DNA of 64,000 nucleotides from Brucella oryzae (GCA_012103035.1 JAAVLL010000001.1:2392501-2456500); one strand, 5' to 3'. Positions 1 through 10,579 are shown, counted from the first letter of the stretch. Notes: generated by a model not told the origin, from the sequence alone. Numbers and translations are program-made.

Positions 1-86
1 CGCCGCCGGGCAAAAGCCAGAGTCAGGCAGGATAATACCAGACACATCCTGCCGATCCGATATGTCGCAAGCATAGGCATGCGGCC

Positions 87-1421
87 TTAGTTGAAAGTAT
101 AGCTCAGGCCGACGCCACCGCCGACATTGCCGCCTGCGGTCGTCATCGAGACGTTGGTACGGAACTTGGAATCCTGGCTGGTGTAACCAAGGCCCATGGC
201 AAAGGCGCCTTCATTGCGCCAGACGCCGCCGCCAATGGCCGCGCTGAGCTTGCCCGGCCTGTCGTCATAACGCAGCGACGCCGCAGCAAGACCGATTGCC
301 GCAGCCTGCCGGGCTTCCTTGCGGACTGCACCGATATCCTGGCTCAGCATCCCAAACTTGGTGTCGGTATAGGCATTGGCTTCACCGACGGCCCGCGTCA
401 TCTGCTGGTCCGTATAGGTGTTTGCTTCACCCAATGTCTTGATGGACTGCATATCCGAATAGACATTCGCCTTGGCCAGTGTCGAAGACGCGGTATTCTG
501 AAGCTGGCCGACATTAACCGCATCGTTACGCTTCACGCCATTCGCGACATTGGACAAGACAACCGGTGCGTTGGAGTCTCCTCCCTCCATAGAAACAGAA
601 CCGCCATTCAGCGTTACAGAGTCCGCCCGTGTCCCATCTGGATTCGTATCATATTTAACCGCATCGTTTGCCAGTTTTGAAACGCCTGCAGCCAGATTGT
701 TGACAGCCTGATTGGTGGCAAAAGCTGTGACCCGTTCACCGCATCCGTGGATGCCGCATCCAGACGACCTGCGGCAAGGTTCGTTATGGTGCGTTCCTGA
801 CCCGCCGACCCAATCGACACGGTGGCAATCGGCGTGGCACCAGCAAAGTTGAACACTTCACCATTGATGGTAGTGTTCGCCGAGCCTACAGCCTGTTCCG
901 TTACCGAGTTCGATCCCAATGCGACGTCGTTCAGGTTGGACGCTTTGCTCGCGTCACCAATCGCAACTGTTCCCTCCTCTTGAGCAGAGCTACTCGAACC
1001 CAGTGCAGTGCTTCCAAAACCCGCTGCGGACGCTTTTCCACCTATCGCCGTTGCCCATCCGCCAGCTGCCTCTGCCTCAGTACCGAGCGCAACTCCGGCC
1101 CATTGGCTGGCATTCGCGTCAATACCAGTCGCAATAGAAAATGTACCCAAGGCGGAAGCGGTATTGCCAATGGCTATTGCGGATTGTCCATCAGTTGTCG
1201 CATCCTGACCAACTGCGATAGAGCCGTGTTTTTAGCACTCGCACCCTGACCTGCAGCCACAGCAACATCACCTTCTGCGGTAGCACCATCAGCGGCCCAA
1301 GCGTTTTCTCCCTTTGTTACAGCATCTTCGCATGCGCGACGCCAGCAACAAATGGAAAAATACACAACGATGCCATAAGTATATTTTTATTTAATAATTT
1401 AATTTTATTCGAATTCTTCAT
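87..1421 (-). CDS. btaE: Trimeric autotransporter adhesin, BtaE-like (frame-broken)
   Basis: Outer-membrane trimeric adhesin of the YadA/Hia class (type Vc). From the ATG at 1421 a signal peptide ends near VAGVAHA. A head of degenerate repeats of the type ATAIGGKASAAG and STALGSSSSA follows, then a neck (DAVNGSQLF), a stalk with repeated GEANxYTD motifs, and a four-strand YadA anchor ending in YTFN. Three single-base losses (about 1340, 1226 and 744) break the frame; at 1226 and 744 one base restored in a short G or T run rejoins it. Restored length is about 445 aa, shorter than I recall for BtaE of B. suis, so the passenger is probably short here. Family assignment is firm; the btaE name rests on genus context. 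Confidence 0.82.
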
Positions 1422-1692
1422 AGTAAACCCTGTAATTTCAACTTAAATAAATTTAATCTAATATATACCCTACATATAAAATCCACCCCTCTCTCGATTA
1501 GTTCTAATGACCTACAAAAATAATCAATAATCACATAAATTTTATTTCCTAGACCCATAGTGGGGAAGCTATTTCGAGGCTGGAAGTAAGATAAAAATCA
1601 AACTTCTCCCTAATTTTCTGTCGGCGCTTGACTCTTGTCTGACTCGATTCAATATTGGAACAAATAGAGAACATATTGATAGGGATTCTGAC
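1422..1692. other. Divergent intergenic region, btaE / imuA
   Basis: AT-rich 271-bp spacer between two divergent genes. It carries the LexA box 20 bp before imuA. No ORF is convincing. The promoter of the adhesin gene should lie in the AT-rich part at 1425-1550, but I cannot assign -35/-10 boxes with confidence. Confidence 0.6.
1658..1672 (+). promoter_or_regulatory. LexA (SOS) box
   Basis: GAAC-AAATAGA-GAAC is an exact match to the alphaproteobacterial LexA operator GAAC-N7-GAAC. It ends 20 bp before the imuA start, placing the mutasome operon under SOS control. Confidence 0.88.
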
Positions 1693-2543
1693 GTGAGCGG
1701 CATCGACATCGCGGCGCTGCGGCGCATGGTGACAGTCATTGAAGGAAACAGCTCGCAAGGCAGTCTTTCAGGCGAAAAGGCCGCGGGCTTCGGGCGGGCG
1801 CACAGTTTCACGCTGGGCCTTGCCGGGGCAGATGCCGCCTTTCCGCATGGCCTTGCAGGTGATGCGCTGCATGAGGTTTTTGCCGAAAACCCCGGCGCGC
1901 ATATGGCCGCAACCGGCTTTGCACTCGCCTTTGTCACCCGCGCGGCAGAACGTGCAACAGCCCCCGGCGCCCGATCATCTGGATCGAGGAAGAAACCGCC
2001 TCAAACGAGTATGGCGGGCTTTATCCGCCGGGGCTTCACGCCTTCGGGATCGATCCCGCACGACTTTTGATCGTGCGCTGTCCCACGGCGCAGGATGTGC
2101 TGAAAGCGGCCAATGATGCGCTGGAAGCCGGAAGCGGCGGCACGGCCTCGCATCTGGTTTCCGGCATTGTCGCCTCGATCAGCGGCCAGCCGAAATGCCT
2201 CGACCTCACCGCCTCGCGGCGTCTGCTGCTTGCAACCGAAACCGCGCAACTGCCCGTCATCCTGCTCCGAAGCCACCGGACGGCTGTGCAAAGCGCTGCT
2301 GTCAGCCGCTGGCGGGTGGCGCCCGCCCCATCCCGTTCAAGCGGAGCGAACGCACCCGGCAAGCCTGTCTTTTCGGCGGTTCTTGAACGCAATCGCCACG
2401 GCACATGCGGGCAATGGATCATGGAATGGAACAATGAAACCCTTGAATTTGGCACAAGAGAACGGGACGGCAGAACGTCTGTTCCTCGCCCTCTGGTTTC
2501 CGTTTCTGCCGACCGATCGGCTTCGCCGCGCCGTTCCGCCTGA
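1693..2543 (+). CDS. imuA: ImuA, SOS mutasome accessory protein (frame-broken)
   Basis: RecA/SulA-like accessory protein of the ImuA-ImuB-DnaE2 translesion mutasome. The N-terminal piece contains HEVFAENPGAHMAATGFALA. After one base is lost near 1970-2060 the protein continues with DPARLLIVRCPTAQDVL and LLRSHRTAVQSAAVSRWRV, ending after WIMEWNNETLEF at the TGA at 2541. The end overlaps the imuB start by about 110 nt. A LexA box lies directly upstream. Restored length is about 284 aa. The order imuA-imuB-dnaE2 supports the name strongly. Confidence 0.85.
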
Positions 2544-4014
2544 CGGCAAACCGCACCTGCCTTTGGTTGTGATCGAGCGCACGGCCAATGCGCTGCGCCT
2601 GACGGCGGTGGATGGTGAAGCGGCAAGGCTCGGCCTTTTCCCGGCATGGTGCTAACCGATGCGCGCGCCCGCGTGGAAAGGCTTGATGTGGCAGCGGCCG
2701 CGCCGGAACAGGATGCGGCGCTTTTAAAGCGCCTTGCCCATTGGTGCGAACGCTACACGCCGCTTGTCGCCTTCGATCTGCCGCATGGGCTGATGCTGGA
2801 CATAACCGGCTGCGCGCATCTGTTCGGCGGGCTTGCCGCCATGCGCGTCGACGCAATCCGGCGTCTGGAACGCGCCGGGCTGCACGTGCAGGCAGCGATT
2901 GCCGATAACAGTTTTGCCGCGCGGCTTCTGGCACGCGGAACGAAGGGTGGCCTGTTCAGCAGGACAGAGGCCGACCGGCTGCTCCCCGCCTGCCGCTCTC
3001 TGCGCTTGAACTGACGCAAGCTGCCGAAACCGGCCTCAAGCGCGCCGGATTGAAACGGATCGGCGATGTGATGGGACTTCCGCGCTCCGCCCTCACCGCC
3101 CGCTTCGGCAGCGATCTTGCCACCAGGCTCGACCGGCTGGCGCGGCGTGAGCGCGCGCCGATTTCCCTTGCGCATCCTGCCGCTCACCCTTGCCGAACGC
3201 CGCCTGTCAGAGCCGGTGACGGCAATGGAACTGGTGGAACATATATTGCGGGAACTGGCGCAGGCGCTGTTTGAGCAGCTTGAAATGGAAGGCAAGGGCG
3301 CGCTTCTGATCGAGGCGTCATTCTTCCGGGTCGATGGCGAGGTGCGCCATATCCGTATCGAAACCGGCCAGCCCTTGCGCAACGACAAGGTTTTCCTGCG
3401 TCTTGCGCGCGAAAGGCTCGATGCGCTCACCGACCCGCTTGATGCCGGTTTCGGCTTCGATATGATCCGGCTGGCAGCGCTGCGCAGCGCGGCGGTGGCC
3501 CAGCGCCAGACGGGCCTCGACCAGTATGAGGAAGACCAAGCAGGGTTCGGCCAGCTGGTCGACCGACTTTCGGCGCGGCTTGGACAGGACCGCGTTCTCG
3601 TCTCCTTTCCGCGCGACACGCATATCCCAGAACGGGCCTTTGGCCTCGTCCCTGCCTTGCATGGATGGCGAAAACCGAAGCCGATTATCGCAGCCAGGCG
3701 GAACTGCCGGGCGACCCGCCAGCGCGCCCCATCAAGCTGTTTCGCCCGCCACAACCAATCGAAAGCGTGGCGGAAGTGCCCGACAGTCCGCCTTCGTTTT
3801 TCTGTGGCGGCGGGTGCGTCATCAGGTTCGCCTTGCCGAAGGGCCGGAACGGATCGAGCCGGAATGGTGGCTCGCAATCGGTCAGAACGTGCCGGAACTG
3901 CGCGATTATTACCGGGTGGAGGATGAGACCGGCCAGCGTTTCTGGATTTTTCGCGAGGGGCTTTATGACGGCGCCAATCATCCGCGCTGGTTTCTGCATG
4001 GGCTGTTCGCGTGA
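2434..4014 (+). CDS. imuB: ImuB, Y-family polymerase-like mutasome subunit (frame-broken)
   Basis: Y-family polymerase homologue that in known systems bridges DnaE2 to the beta clamp and is itself catalytically dead. The N-terminus ERLFLALWFPFLPTDRL has no acidic residues where active polymerases carry the metal-binding Asp. The palm/fingers region includes LAHWCERYTPLVAFDLPHG and LDITGCAHLFGG, followed by thumb and little-finger regions; the end is NHPRWFLHGLFA. Frame changes occur near 2640, 2990, 3165, 3680 and 3820; four look like single-base losses, and 3165 is a +1 or -2 change. The stop TGA (4012-4014) overlaps the dnaE2 ATG, so the two are translationally coupled. Restored length is about 528 aa. 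Confidence 0.88.
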
Positions 4015-7000
4015 TGGCTCCTTATTTTGAAATAGCTGCTGCCAGCAATTTTTCCTTCCTTTGCGGTGCATCGCATCCGCAGAGCTGGTCGCGCGTGCGC
4101 ATGCGCTTGGCCTGTCCGGTATCGGCATTGCCGACCGCAACACGCTGGCCGGTGTGGTGCGCGCCCATGCGGAATGGAAGGAGATTCGCAAGAAAAGCGA
4201 TTTCCGGCTTTTCATCGGCTGCCGCCTGTCCTTCACCGACGGCACGCCGGATATGGTCGTCTATCCGCGTGATCGCGCTGCCTATGGGCAATTGTGCCGC
4301 CTGCTGACGGAGGGCAAGCAGCGCGCCGCCATCAAGGGCGAATGCCATCTCGAATGGGCCGACCTCCTGTTTCGCGCGCGGCAGTTCCAGATCGCGGTCT
4401 TTCCGCCTGACGAAGACAGGCCGGATTTTGCCGCACGCCTGACGGAGATTGCGCAAGCTGCCCCCGGCTCCGTCTGGCTGGCGCTCGCCATGCCGCATCA
4501 AGGCCATGACGGACGCCGCGCAGAACGCAGCGCCCGTTTTGCCGCACAGGCAGGCGTGCCGCTCATCGCCACCAATGACGTGCTCTATCACCATCCCAAC
4601 CGCCGCGCGCTTCAGGACGTGCTGACGGCCACGCGCCATCACACCACGGTTTTCGCAGCCGGGCGGCTTCTGGAAAAGAATGCCGAGCGCCACCTAAAAC
4701 CGCCAGAGGAAATGCTGCGGCTGTTCCGCGATTATCCTGAAGCTGTCGCGGCGACCGCCGATTTCGTCGCGCCCATCACCTTCCAGCTTGATGATCTGAA
4801 ATATGCCTATCCCGATGAGCCCATCCCGCCCGGCAAGACGGCACGGCAGCATCTGCACGATCTCACCTGGGAAGGCGCGGCGCGCCATTACGGCGCGGAC
4901 ACGATCCCGCCAAAGGTGCAGGGCCTCATCAACAAGGAACTGGCGCTGATCGCCCAGCTTGAATACGAGCCCTATTTTCTCACCGTCTATGACATTGTGA
5001 ACTATGCCCGCCGAGAAAAATTCTGTGTCAGGGGCGCGGTTCGGCGGCCAATTCCGTCGTCTGTTTCTGCCTTGGCATTACCGGCGTGAACCCGACGGAA
5101 GTGGACCTCCTGTTCGAGCGCTTCATCTCCGCCGAGCGCCAGGAACCGCCGGATATCGACGTCGATTTCGAGCATGAGCGGCGCGAAGAGGTGATGCAAT
5201 ATGTCTATGACCGTTATTCGAGAGATCGCGCGGCCATTGTCGCGACCGTCATCAGCTATCGGTCCCGCAGCGCGATCCGCGATGTCGGCAAGGCGCTGGG
5301 GCTGACCGAAGACGTGACGGCGGCGCTTGCCAATACGGTCTGGGGCATATCGGGCGGCGGCATCGACAAGCAGCATATCAGGCAGGCGGGTCTCGACCCC
5401 GACAACCCCATCATCCGGCGCGCGGTGGAACTGGCCATCACGCTGATCGGCTTTCCGCGTCACCTGTCGCAGCATGTCGGCGGCTTCGTGCTCACCCGCG
5501 ACCGGCTGGACGAAACCGTGCCCATCGGCCCGGCGGCGATGGAAGACCGCTCCTTCATCGAATGGGACAAGGACGATATCGACGAGGTGGGGCTGATGAA
5601 GGTCGATGTGCTGTCGCTCGGCATGCTCACCTGCATCCGCAAGGCCTTTGATCTCATTCACCAGCACAAGCCGCAACTTTATGGTGGCGAGAAGCTGACG
5701 CTGGCAACCGTGGAGCAGGGCGACAAAGCCGTCTACGACATGCTGTGCAAGGGGATTCGCTCGGCGTGTTTCAAGTGGAAAGCCGGGCCCAGATGAACAT
5801 GTTGCCACGCCTGCGTCCGCAAGAGTTCTATGATCTTGTCATCGAGGTCGCCATCGTGCGTCCCGGCCCCATTCAGGGTGACATGGTGCATCCTTATCTG
5901 AGGCGGCGAAACGGACAGGAACCCTGCACCTTGCCATCGCCTTCGCCGGAACATGGCCCTCCCGACGAGTTGCTACAAATTCTCGGCAAGACCAAGGGTG
6001 TGCCGCTGTTTCAGGAACAGGCGATGCGTATCGCCATGGAGGCTGCAAAATTTACGCCCGAAGAAGCCAACCAGTTGCGCCGCGCCATGGCCACTTTCCG
6101 CAAGATGGGCACCATTCATACGATGGAGACAAAGATGATCGACGGCATGGTCAATCGTGGCTACGACCGGACCTTTGCCGAAAACTGCTTCAACCAGATC
6201 AAGGGGTTCGGCGAATATGGCTTCCCTGAAAGTCATGCGGCAAGCTTCGCGCATCTGGTCTATATTTCCGCCTGGATCAAGTGCCATCACCCGGAAGTGT
6301 TCGCCGCAGCCCTTCTCAATTCCCAACCCATGGGTTTTACGCCCCCGCCCAGATCGTGCGCGATGCCCGCGAACATGGCGTGACGGTGCTGCCCGTCGAT
6401 GTGAACTTCAGCCAGTGGGACAATATTCTGGAGGAAACACCCGACGTTCACCTGGCGCTCCGGCTCGGCTTTCGCCAGATCGATGGTTTTTCCAAGGAGG
6501 ACGTAAAGCTTCTGATTGCCGATCGGCAGGAGCCTTACCGCACCATTGAAGACATGCATCGGCGGCTTCGGCTCGACCGGCGCGCCTTCACGCTTCTGGC
6601 GGATGCCGATGCCTTCGGCTCGCTCGATATCGACCGCCGCGCAGCACTTTGGGCCGTGCGCCGTCTACCCAACGACGAAACCCTGCCGCTGTTCCGCGCC
6701 GCCGCAACCAGCGAGCTGGCGGAAGAGCCGCGCACGAAGCTTCCTGAAATGGCCGCATCCGAGCATGTGATTGCCGATTACGAGACGACCCGGCTCTCGC
6801 TGAAAGGGCATCCGCTGCAATATCTGCGCGAGGGGCTTGCAGCGGAAGGCGTTTCAACCTGCCGCGCGGTTCAGGAAGGCGCCGACGGACGCCGCATGAA
6901 AGTGGCGGGCGTCGTCACCGTGCGCCAGCGCCCCGGCAGCGCCAAGGGTGTGGTGTTCCTCACCATTGAGGATGAAACCGGCATCGCCAATATTGTCGTC

Positions 7001-7242
7001 TGGCCGAAAATCATGAAGGTGTTTCGCCGCGAAGTCATGGGCGCGCGGCTGATCCATATCGAAGGCCGCATCCAGCGCAGCCCCGAAGGGTCGTGCATCT
7101 GGTGGCATCAAAACTGCAGGACCGTTCGGCAGCGCTGATCGAAATGAGCGGACGCGAAGCCCAACGCCTCGTCGCTCCGTCGCAAATGGCGCATCATCCG
7201 CGCAATGTTAGAATAATGCCGAACTCGCGAGACTTTCATTGA
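4014..7242 (+). CDS. dnaE2: DnaE2, error-prone DNA polymerase III alpha subunit (frame-broken)
   Basis: Error-prone replicative-type polymerase of the SOS mutasome. The N-terminal PHP domain begins [21 protein letters not shown]. The catalytic palm contains [15 protein letters not shown] with the metal-binding aspartates. [11 protein letters not shown] and [15 protein letters not shown] are typical DnaE motifs, and a C-terminal OB fold includes [20 protein letters not shown]. Five single-base losses (near 4080, 5033, 5755, 6345 and 7090) split it; the last is GGG for GGGG. Restored length is about 1078 aa, normal for DnaE2. An upstream in-frame GTG at 4011 is possible, but the ATG at 4014 overlapping the imuB stop is preferred. 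Confidence 0.93.
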
Positions 7243-7257
7243 GCAATCACGCGCTCC

Positions 7258-7403
7258 GAAGCCCGTTCGCTATTTTGGCTATGACGCGACGAAAATGGTG
7301 CAATTCGAGAACCGGAGCGGAGTGTACTTTAAGGTACATGAGCAACGGAAGCGCAGAAGTGCGCCATTTGCAGACCGTCAGAGCCGAAATAGAGCGGGCT
7401 TCA
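7258..7403. repeat. 146-bp palindromic repeat element, copy 1
   Basis: Terminal arms GAAGCCCG...TTGGCTATGAC and GTCAGAGCC...CGGGCTTC are imperfect inverted repeats. The core (gaaaatggtg...gcgccatttgcagaccg) is shared in inverse orientation with the element at 41214-41355. The right end includes the TGA of the hemolysin III gene. It resembles the Brucella palindromic repeats described as Bru-RS, but I cannot confirm identity. Confidence 0.75.
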
Positions 7404-8055
7404 GTTCCATGCGCCAACGAAAAACACCGCGCAATAATGCAGCGCTGCGCCCACCACGACAAAGCCGTGCCAGATGGCATTCTGAAACCGCAGACGCTCC
7501 CAGACATGGAAGATCACACCCAGCGAATAGACCATGCCACCGGCTGCAATCAGCCAGAAGACGGCTGGCGGCAGCGACTGCACCATGGTGTCATAGACCA
7601 TGACGCCGCTCCAGCCGAGCGCCAGATAAAGCAGGATCGACAGCCGGTCGAAACGCCCCGGCATGAACAGTTTCAGCATGATACCGATAAAAGCCACGCT
7701 CCAGACGAAGAGAAGCAGCGGCAGAGCGCGATCCCCATATGCATGGCAAAGGGCGTATAGGTTCCGGCAATCAACAGATAGATCGCCGAATGGTCGAAAC
7801 GGCGCAGAAACCATTTGGTCGGTGAAACCGGCCAGATATTGTAGACAGCCGAAATTCCGAGCGCCGTCAGCAGGCTCGCAAGATAGACGCCGGATGAAAT
7901 CGAGGTCGCCGCAGGCATGTTCGGCAGAAAATAGAACAGCATGGCAATGGCGCCGGCAAGCGCCAGCCCGACACCAGCACATGGATGACGCCATCGGCCC
8001 ACAATTCGGCCCGGTCATATTTCCATTTGACTGGATGAGGCAGTCTTACATTCAT
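7401..8055 (-). CDS. Hemolysin III / YqfA-type membrane protein (frame-broken)
   Basis: Multi-spanning inner-membrane protein of the hemolysin III (PAQR-like) family. It begins MNVRLPHPVKWKYDRAELWA. Hydrophobic segments follow, with family motifs FDHSAIYLLIAGTYTPF, SLGVIFHVWERLRFQNAIWH and, at the end, ALHYCAVFFVGAW; the conserved His residues of HVWE, IWH and LHY are present. Two single-base losses (about 7995 and 7735) break it. Restored length is about 218 aa. The stop codon lies in the arm of a palindromic repeat. Cytolytic activity is historical for the family and not inferred here. Confidence 0.85.
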
Positions 8056-8076
8056 GAAATTTCCCTGTCGTCGGTT

Positions 8077-8187
8077 CCAGAGCGCGTTTCGATCTGATTG
8101 GGTCAGATCGGCGCTCTAGTCCTTGCTTTAACGCGCATCTTTTCCGAAAACCGTTTCACACTTTTCGGGATGCGCTCTCAACAGGAA
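8077..8187. repeat. Dispersed double-hairpin repeat, copy 1
   Basis: Two palindromic modules: AGAGCGCG...GATCTGATT-ggg-TCAGATC...CGCTCT, then GCGCATC...CCGAAAA...TTTTCGGGATGCGC. The same pair occurs reversed at 20472-20586 and partly at 21686-21726. It lies between the hemolysin III start and the lytic transglycosylase stop. Confidence 0.72.
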
Positions 8188-8269
8188 ACTGCCATCGCTT
8201 TGCAGCGTCAAGATGACAGTTCGTTCAAGCAGGTTTACTGCGCTGGCGTGTAGGAAGCCTGAATGGGTG

Positions 8270-9091
8270 CTACGCCCGGAAGCGGTGCTGCCCGCCTTCC
8301 GGCAAGGATGCCGGTTGGATGGAAGCGGCTGCATCACGGGTCGGGCCATTGCGCTTCCAGCTGCCGTCGAGGCCGGTCTCCTGCAACAGTCCCTTGCGCT
8401 TGGCATCGTAATAATAGCCGCGCGCATAATAGCGGACTGCCTGACTTTCATCACCGCCTGCGACCTTATAGGCGCCGGACAGATAGCGAACAGCATATTT
8501 CAGATTGGTTTCCGCATCGAGCAGGCCCTTGGCCGAACCCGTATAACCCATGCCGCGCGCGGTCGGATGGCTGATCTGCATCAGACCCCAATAGGGTCCA
8601 TTGCGCGCACCCGGATTGAACCGGCTTTCGCGATGCACGACCCGGCGCACCAAGCGCTCCGGCACGTCATAGGCGACGGAATATTTGGTAATCAGCGCAT
8701 CGAGACCTTCCGGCGCGTGATCCGGCGTCTCGAAGGCCATATTGGCGGCAACGGAAGCCGGCGAAGCGGCAGCCTGCGCACCGGCATAGGCCATCATCGG
8801 TTCGGACTGGCCACGAATGCCGGGAATGGGAACGGCGGTCGGCAGGACTGGATCGGAAGCATCGGTCACGGCTGCGACAGTTTGCGTTCCGGCAACAGCG
8901 CCTGCATCGGCGGTTGCCGCGCCTGTCGCGGAAGCGGTCTGGCCGGATGTATCGGTCTGCGTGATCAGCGCCGTCTTCACGGGCTTGCCGTCATTGGTGG
9001 TGTTGCAGGCGCTCAGCGCCACGGCACAACCAAGAAGCATGAGGCCCTTGCGGACCAGATCAGCGGATGAAGAAGAAAGCGCGTAACGCAT
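8270..9091 (-). CDS. Soluble lytic transglycosylase-like lipoprotein
   Basis: Peptidoglycan lytic transglycosylase (SLT, GH23 type). From the ATG at 9091 a signal peptide ends in a lipobox (VALSAC), predicting an acylated lipoprotein. A low-complexity Thr/Ala-rich linker follows, then the catalytic domain with HRESRFNPGARNGPYWGLMQ (Glu of RESRFNP as general acid) and AKGLLDAETNLKYAVRYL. About 273 aa. The longer reading frame up to 9220 is rejected because the signal peptide fixes the start. The C-terminal residues after SLPEGG may be frame-shifted. Confidence 0.85.
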   Translation of the reverse strand: MRYALSSSSADLVRKGLMLLGCAVALSACNTTNDGKPVKTALITQTDTSGQTASATGAATADAGAVAGTQTVAAVTDASDPVLPTAVPIPGIRGQSEPMMAYAGAQAAASPASVAANMAFETPDHAPEGLDALITKYSVAYDVPERLVRRVVHRESRFNPGARNGPYWGLMQISHPTARGMGYTGSAKGLLDAETNLKYAVRYLSGAYKVAGGDESQAVRYYARGYYYDAKRKGLLQETGLDGSWKRNGPTRDAAASIQPASLPEGGQHRFRA

Positions 9092-9105
9092 GACCGGACC
9101 CGTTC

Positions 9106-9293
9106 TCAGGAATCGAAATCTTTTTCGATGCGTTTTCAAGCTCGACCAGATCTTCAGGCAGGGGCAAACCGCTGGCCCGCAACGCATTGAGCTTTTCGCG
9201 AACCGTTTCGCGGATTTCATGAGCGTCTTGCGGCTGGTTCACCATTTGCTCGAAAAGCAGCGCAATTTCCGCCTTGATGTCCTCGAATGCCAT
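9106..9293 (-). CDS. Small conserved acidic protein, unknown function
   Basis: About 62 aa, beginning MAFEDIKAEIALLFEQMVNQ and mostly helical-looking, with a region resembling LPEDLVELEKRIEKD. The uncorrected frame runs on as ENASKKIS. Restoring one T in the run near 9135 gives EKRIEKDFDS and a TGA at 9106, just before the lipoprotein start, which is the more natural gene end. It sits directly upstream of the lytic transglycosylase and is probably co-transcribed. I do not recognise the family. Confidence 0.6.
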
Positions 9294-9454
9294 CCAGATC
9301 CTCTTGGCTTACACGGACTTTGAGGGCCCGGCTCAGTCAGTCTTCTTTCGGTCGATGACAATCGTGTACCATGCAAAAGACGGCAAACGGAAGCGCTAAA
9401 CGTGAGGGCTTGGCCAAAATGAATATTTCAAATGGTAACAAAAGATTAACGCAC

Positions 9455-9667
9455 TCACAGAATGCGTGGCAGCACCGTAACTACGGCATTGAAATCACAC
9501 GCGAAAATTCCGAGATCATCGAAGTCCAGACCGCCATTCGGATCGAAGAGATAAATGCTCATCCAGACGAGCGCGATCACAAGCAGGAGTGCCAGAATCA
9601 TCAGAATCAAAAGGCGTCGCCCGAGCGCGGTCTTGCGACCCGCCCCTTCCGGCGGCTGTTTGGCCAT
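9455..9667 (-). CDS. Small single-pass membrane protein, unknown
   Basis: 71 aa from the ATG at 9667. A basic N-terminus (AGRKTALGRR) precedes one hydrophobic helix, LLILMILALLLVIALVWMSI, then an Asp-rich tail (GGLDFDDLG). It is predicted as an inner-membrane protein. It lies 18 bp after a small RHH-like gene and may share its transcript. No family recognised. Confidence 0.55.
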   Translation of the reverse strand: MAKQPPEGAGRKTALGRRLLILMILALLLVIALVWMSIYLFDPNGGLDFDDLGIFACDFNAVVTVLPRIL

Positions 9668-9685
9668 AATCAATTGCTGCCTTGT

Positions 9686-9877
9686 TCAGTCGTCATTGGT
9701 CGCGTTCAGTTCTTCCGGCGGCGTGCCGTGTTCGGGCTCCGCCGACAGATAACCCTCGCGCACCAGCCATTTGCGCAGGATCAGCGTCATCGCCTCGGTC
9801 TGGTTAAGACCGGGATGCTTTTCGGCGATGAAGCGCTCCAGAGCGCCGTGCACGTCATCGGGAAGATAGATGCTCAT
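9686..9877 (-). CDS. Small protein, possible ribbon-helix-helix type
   Basis: 63 aa: MSIYLPDDVHGALERFIAEK, then LNQTEAMTLILRKWL, then an acidic tail. The pattern of a short beta-like start followed by two helices is compatible with a ribbon-helix-helix DNA-binding or antitoxin-like fold, which is inference only. A strong Shine-Dalgarno (GGAGGAG) precedes the ATG. It lies 24 bp after the FAH-family gene, in the same direction. Confidence 0.62.
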   Translation of the reverse strand: MSIYLPDDVHGALERFIAEKHPGLNQTEAMTLILRKWLVREGYLSAEPEHGTPPEELNATNDD

Positions 9878-9901
9878 TCATACTCCTCCACGTGAAGAGA
9901 A

Positions 9902-10579
9902 TCAGACCACGGTTACGGTGAGAGTTGCCACACCGTCGACCTTGCCTTCCAGGCGGTCGCCGCGCGTCACCGGCCCGACGCCCGCAGGCGTACCCGTAAA
10001 GATAAGATCGCCGGGCTGCAGCTCAAAGAGCGAAGACAGGTAGGAAATGGTTTCCGCGACCTTCCAGATCATCTGGTTGAGGTCGCCAGACTGGCGGGTT
10101 TCGCCATTGATGGCGAGCGAAATCGCAGCCTTTTCCAGATGGCCGATGTCCGACACCGGCACGATGGCCGAACAGGGCGCGGAGTGCTCGAAAGCCTTTG
10201 CGACTTCCCACGGACGACCGGCCTTCTTGGCCACGGCCTGCAGGTCGCGGCGCGTCATGTCGATGCCGACGGCGTAGCCATAAACATGGTCCAGCGCCTT
10301 TTCGACAGTAATGTCGGTGCCGCCGGTCTTCAGCGCCACCACAAGCTCGATCTCGTGATGTACGTCTTCGGTCTTTGGCGGATAGGGAAAGTCACCGCCT
10401 TCGATCACGAGGCTGTCCGGGTTCTTCTGGAAGAAAAACGGCGGATTGCGGGTCGGATCGCCGCCCATTTCGATGGCATGATCGGCATAGTTCTGGCCGA
10501 CGCAATAGATGCGATGCACGGGAAAGCGCGCGTCCGTTCCCTTTACCGGCAGAAATGGCTGCGGGGCGGCGCAAAACAT
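9902..10579 (-). CDS. Fumarylacetoacetate hydrolase family protein
   Basis: FAH-fold hydrolase/decarboxylase (FAHD1 or fumarylpyruvate hydrolase type) acting on acylpyruvates or oxaloacetate-like substrates. Visible family signatures are [22 protein letters not shown] (metal-binding acidic residues), [14 protein letters not shown] and [15 protein letters not shown]. 225 aa from the internal ATG at 10579. An ATG at 10589 in another frame, followed by an apparent frame change, may be the true start. Exact substrate unknown. Confidence 0.85.
   Translation of the reverse strand: MFCAAPQPFLPVKGTDARFPVHRIYCVGQNYADHAIEMGGDPTRNPPFFFQKNPDSLVIEGGDFPYPPKTEDVHHEIELVVALKTGGTDITVEKALDHVYGYAVGIDMTRRDLQAVAKKAGRPWEVAKAFEHSAPCSAIVPVSDIGHLEKAAISLAINGETRQSGDLNQMIWKVAETISYLSSLFELQPGDLIFTGTPAGVGPVTRGDRLEGKVDGVATLTVTVV

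Noticed and set aside
4061..7138. dnaE2 as a pseudogene or as four small polymerase-like genes
   Set aside because: Fragments join end to end in protein order with single-base losses, motifs are intact, and identical damage affects essential genes in the window.
7258..7403. Insertion sequence remnant such as IS711
   Set aside because: No transposase fragment. The whole element is a short imperfect palindrome.
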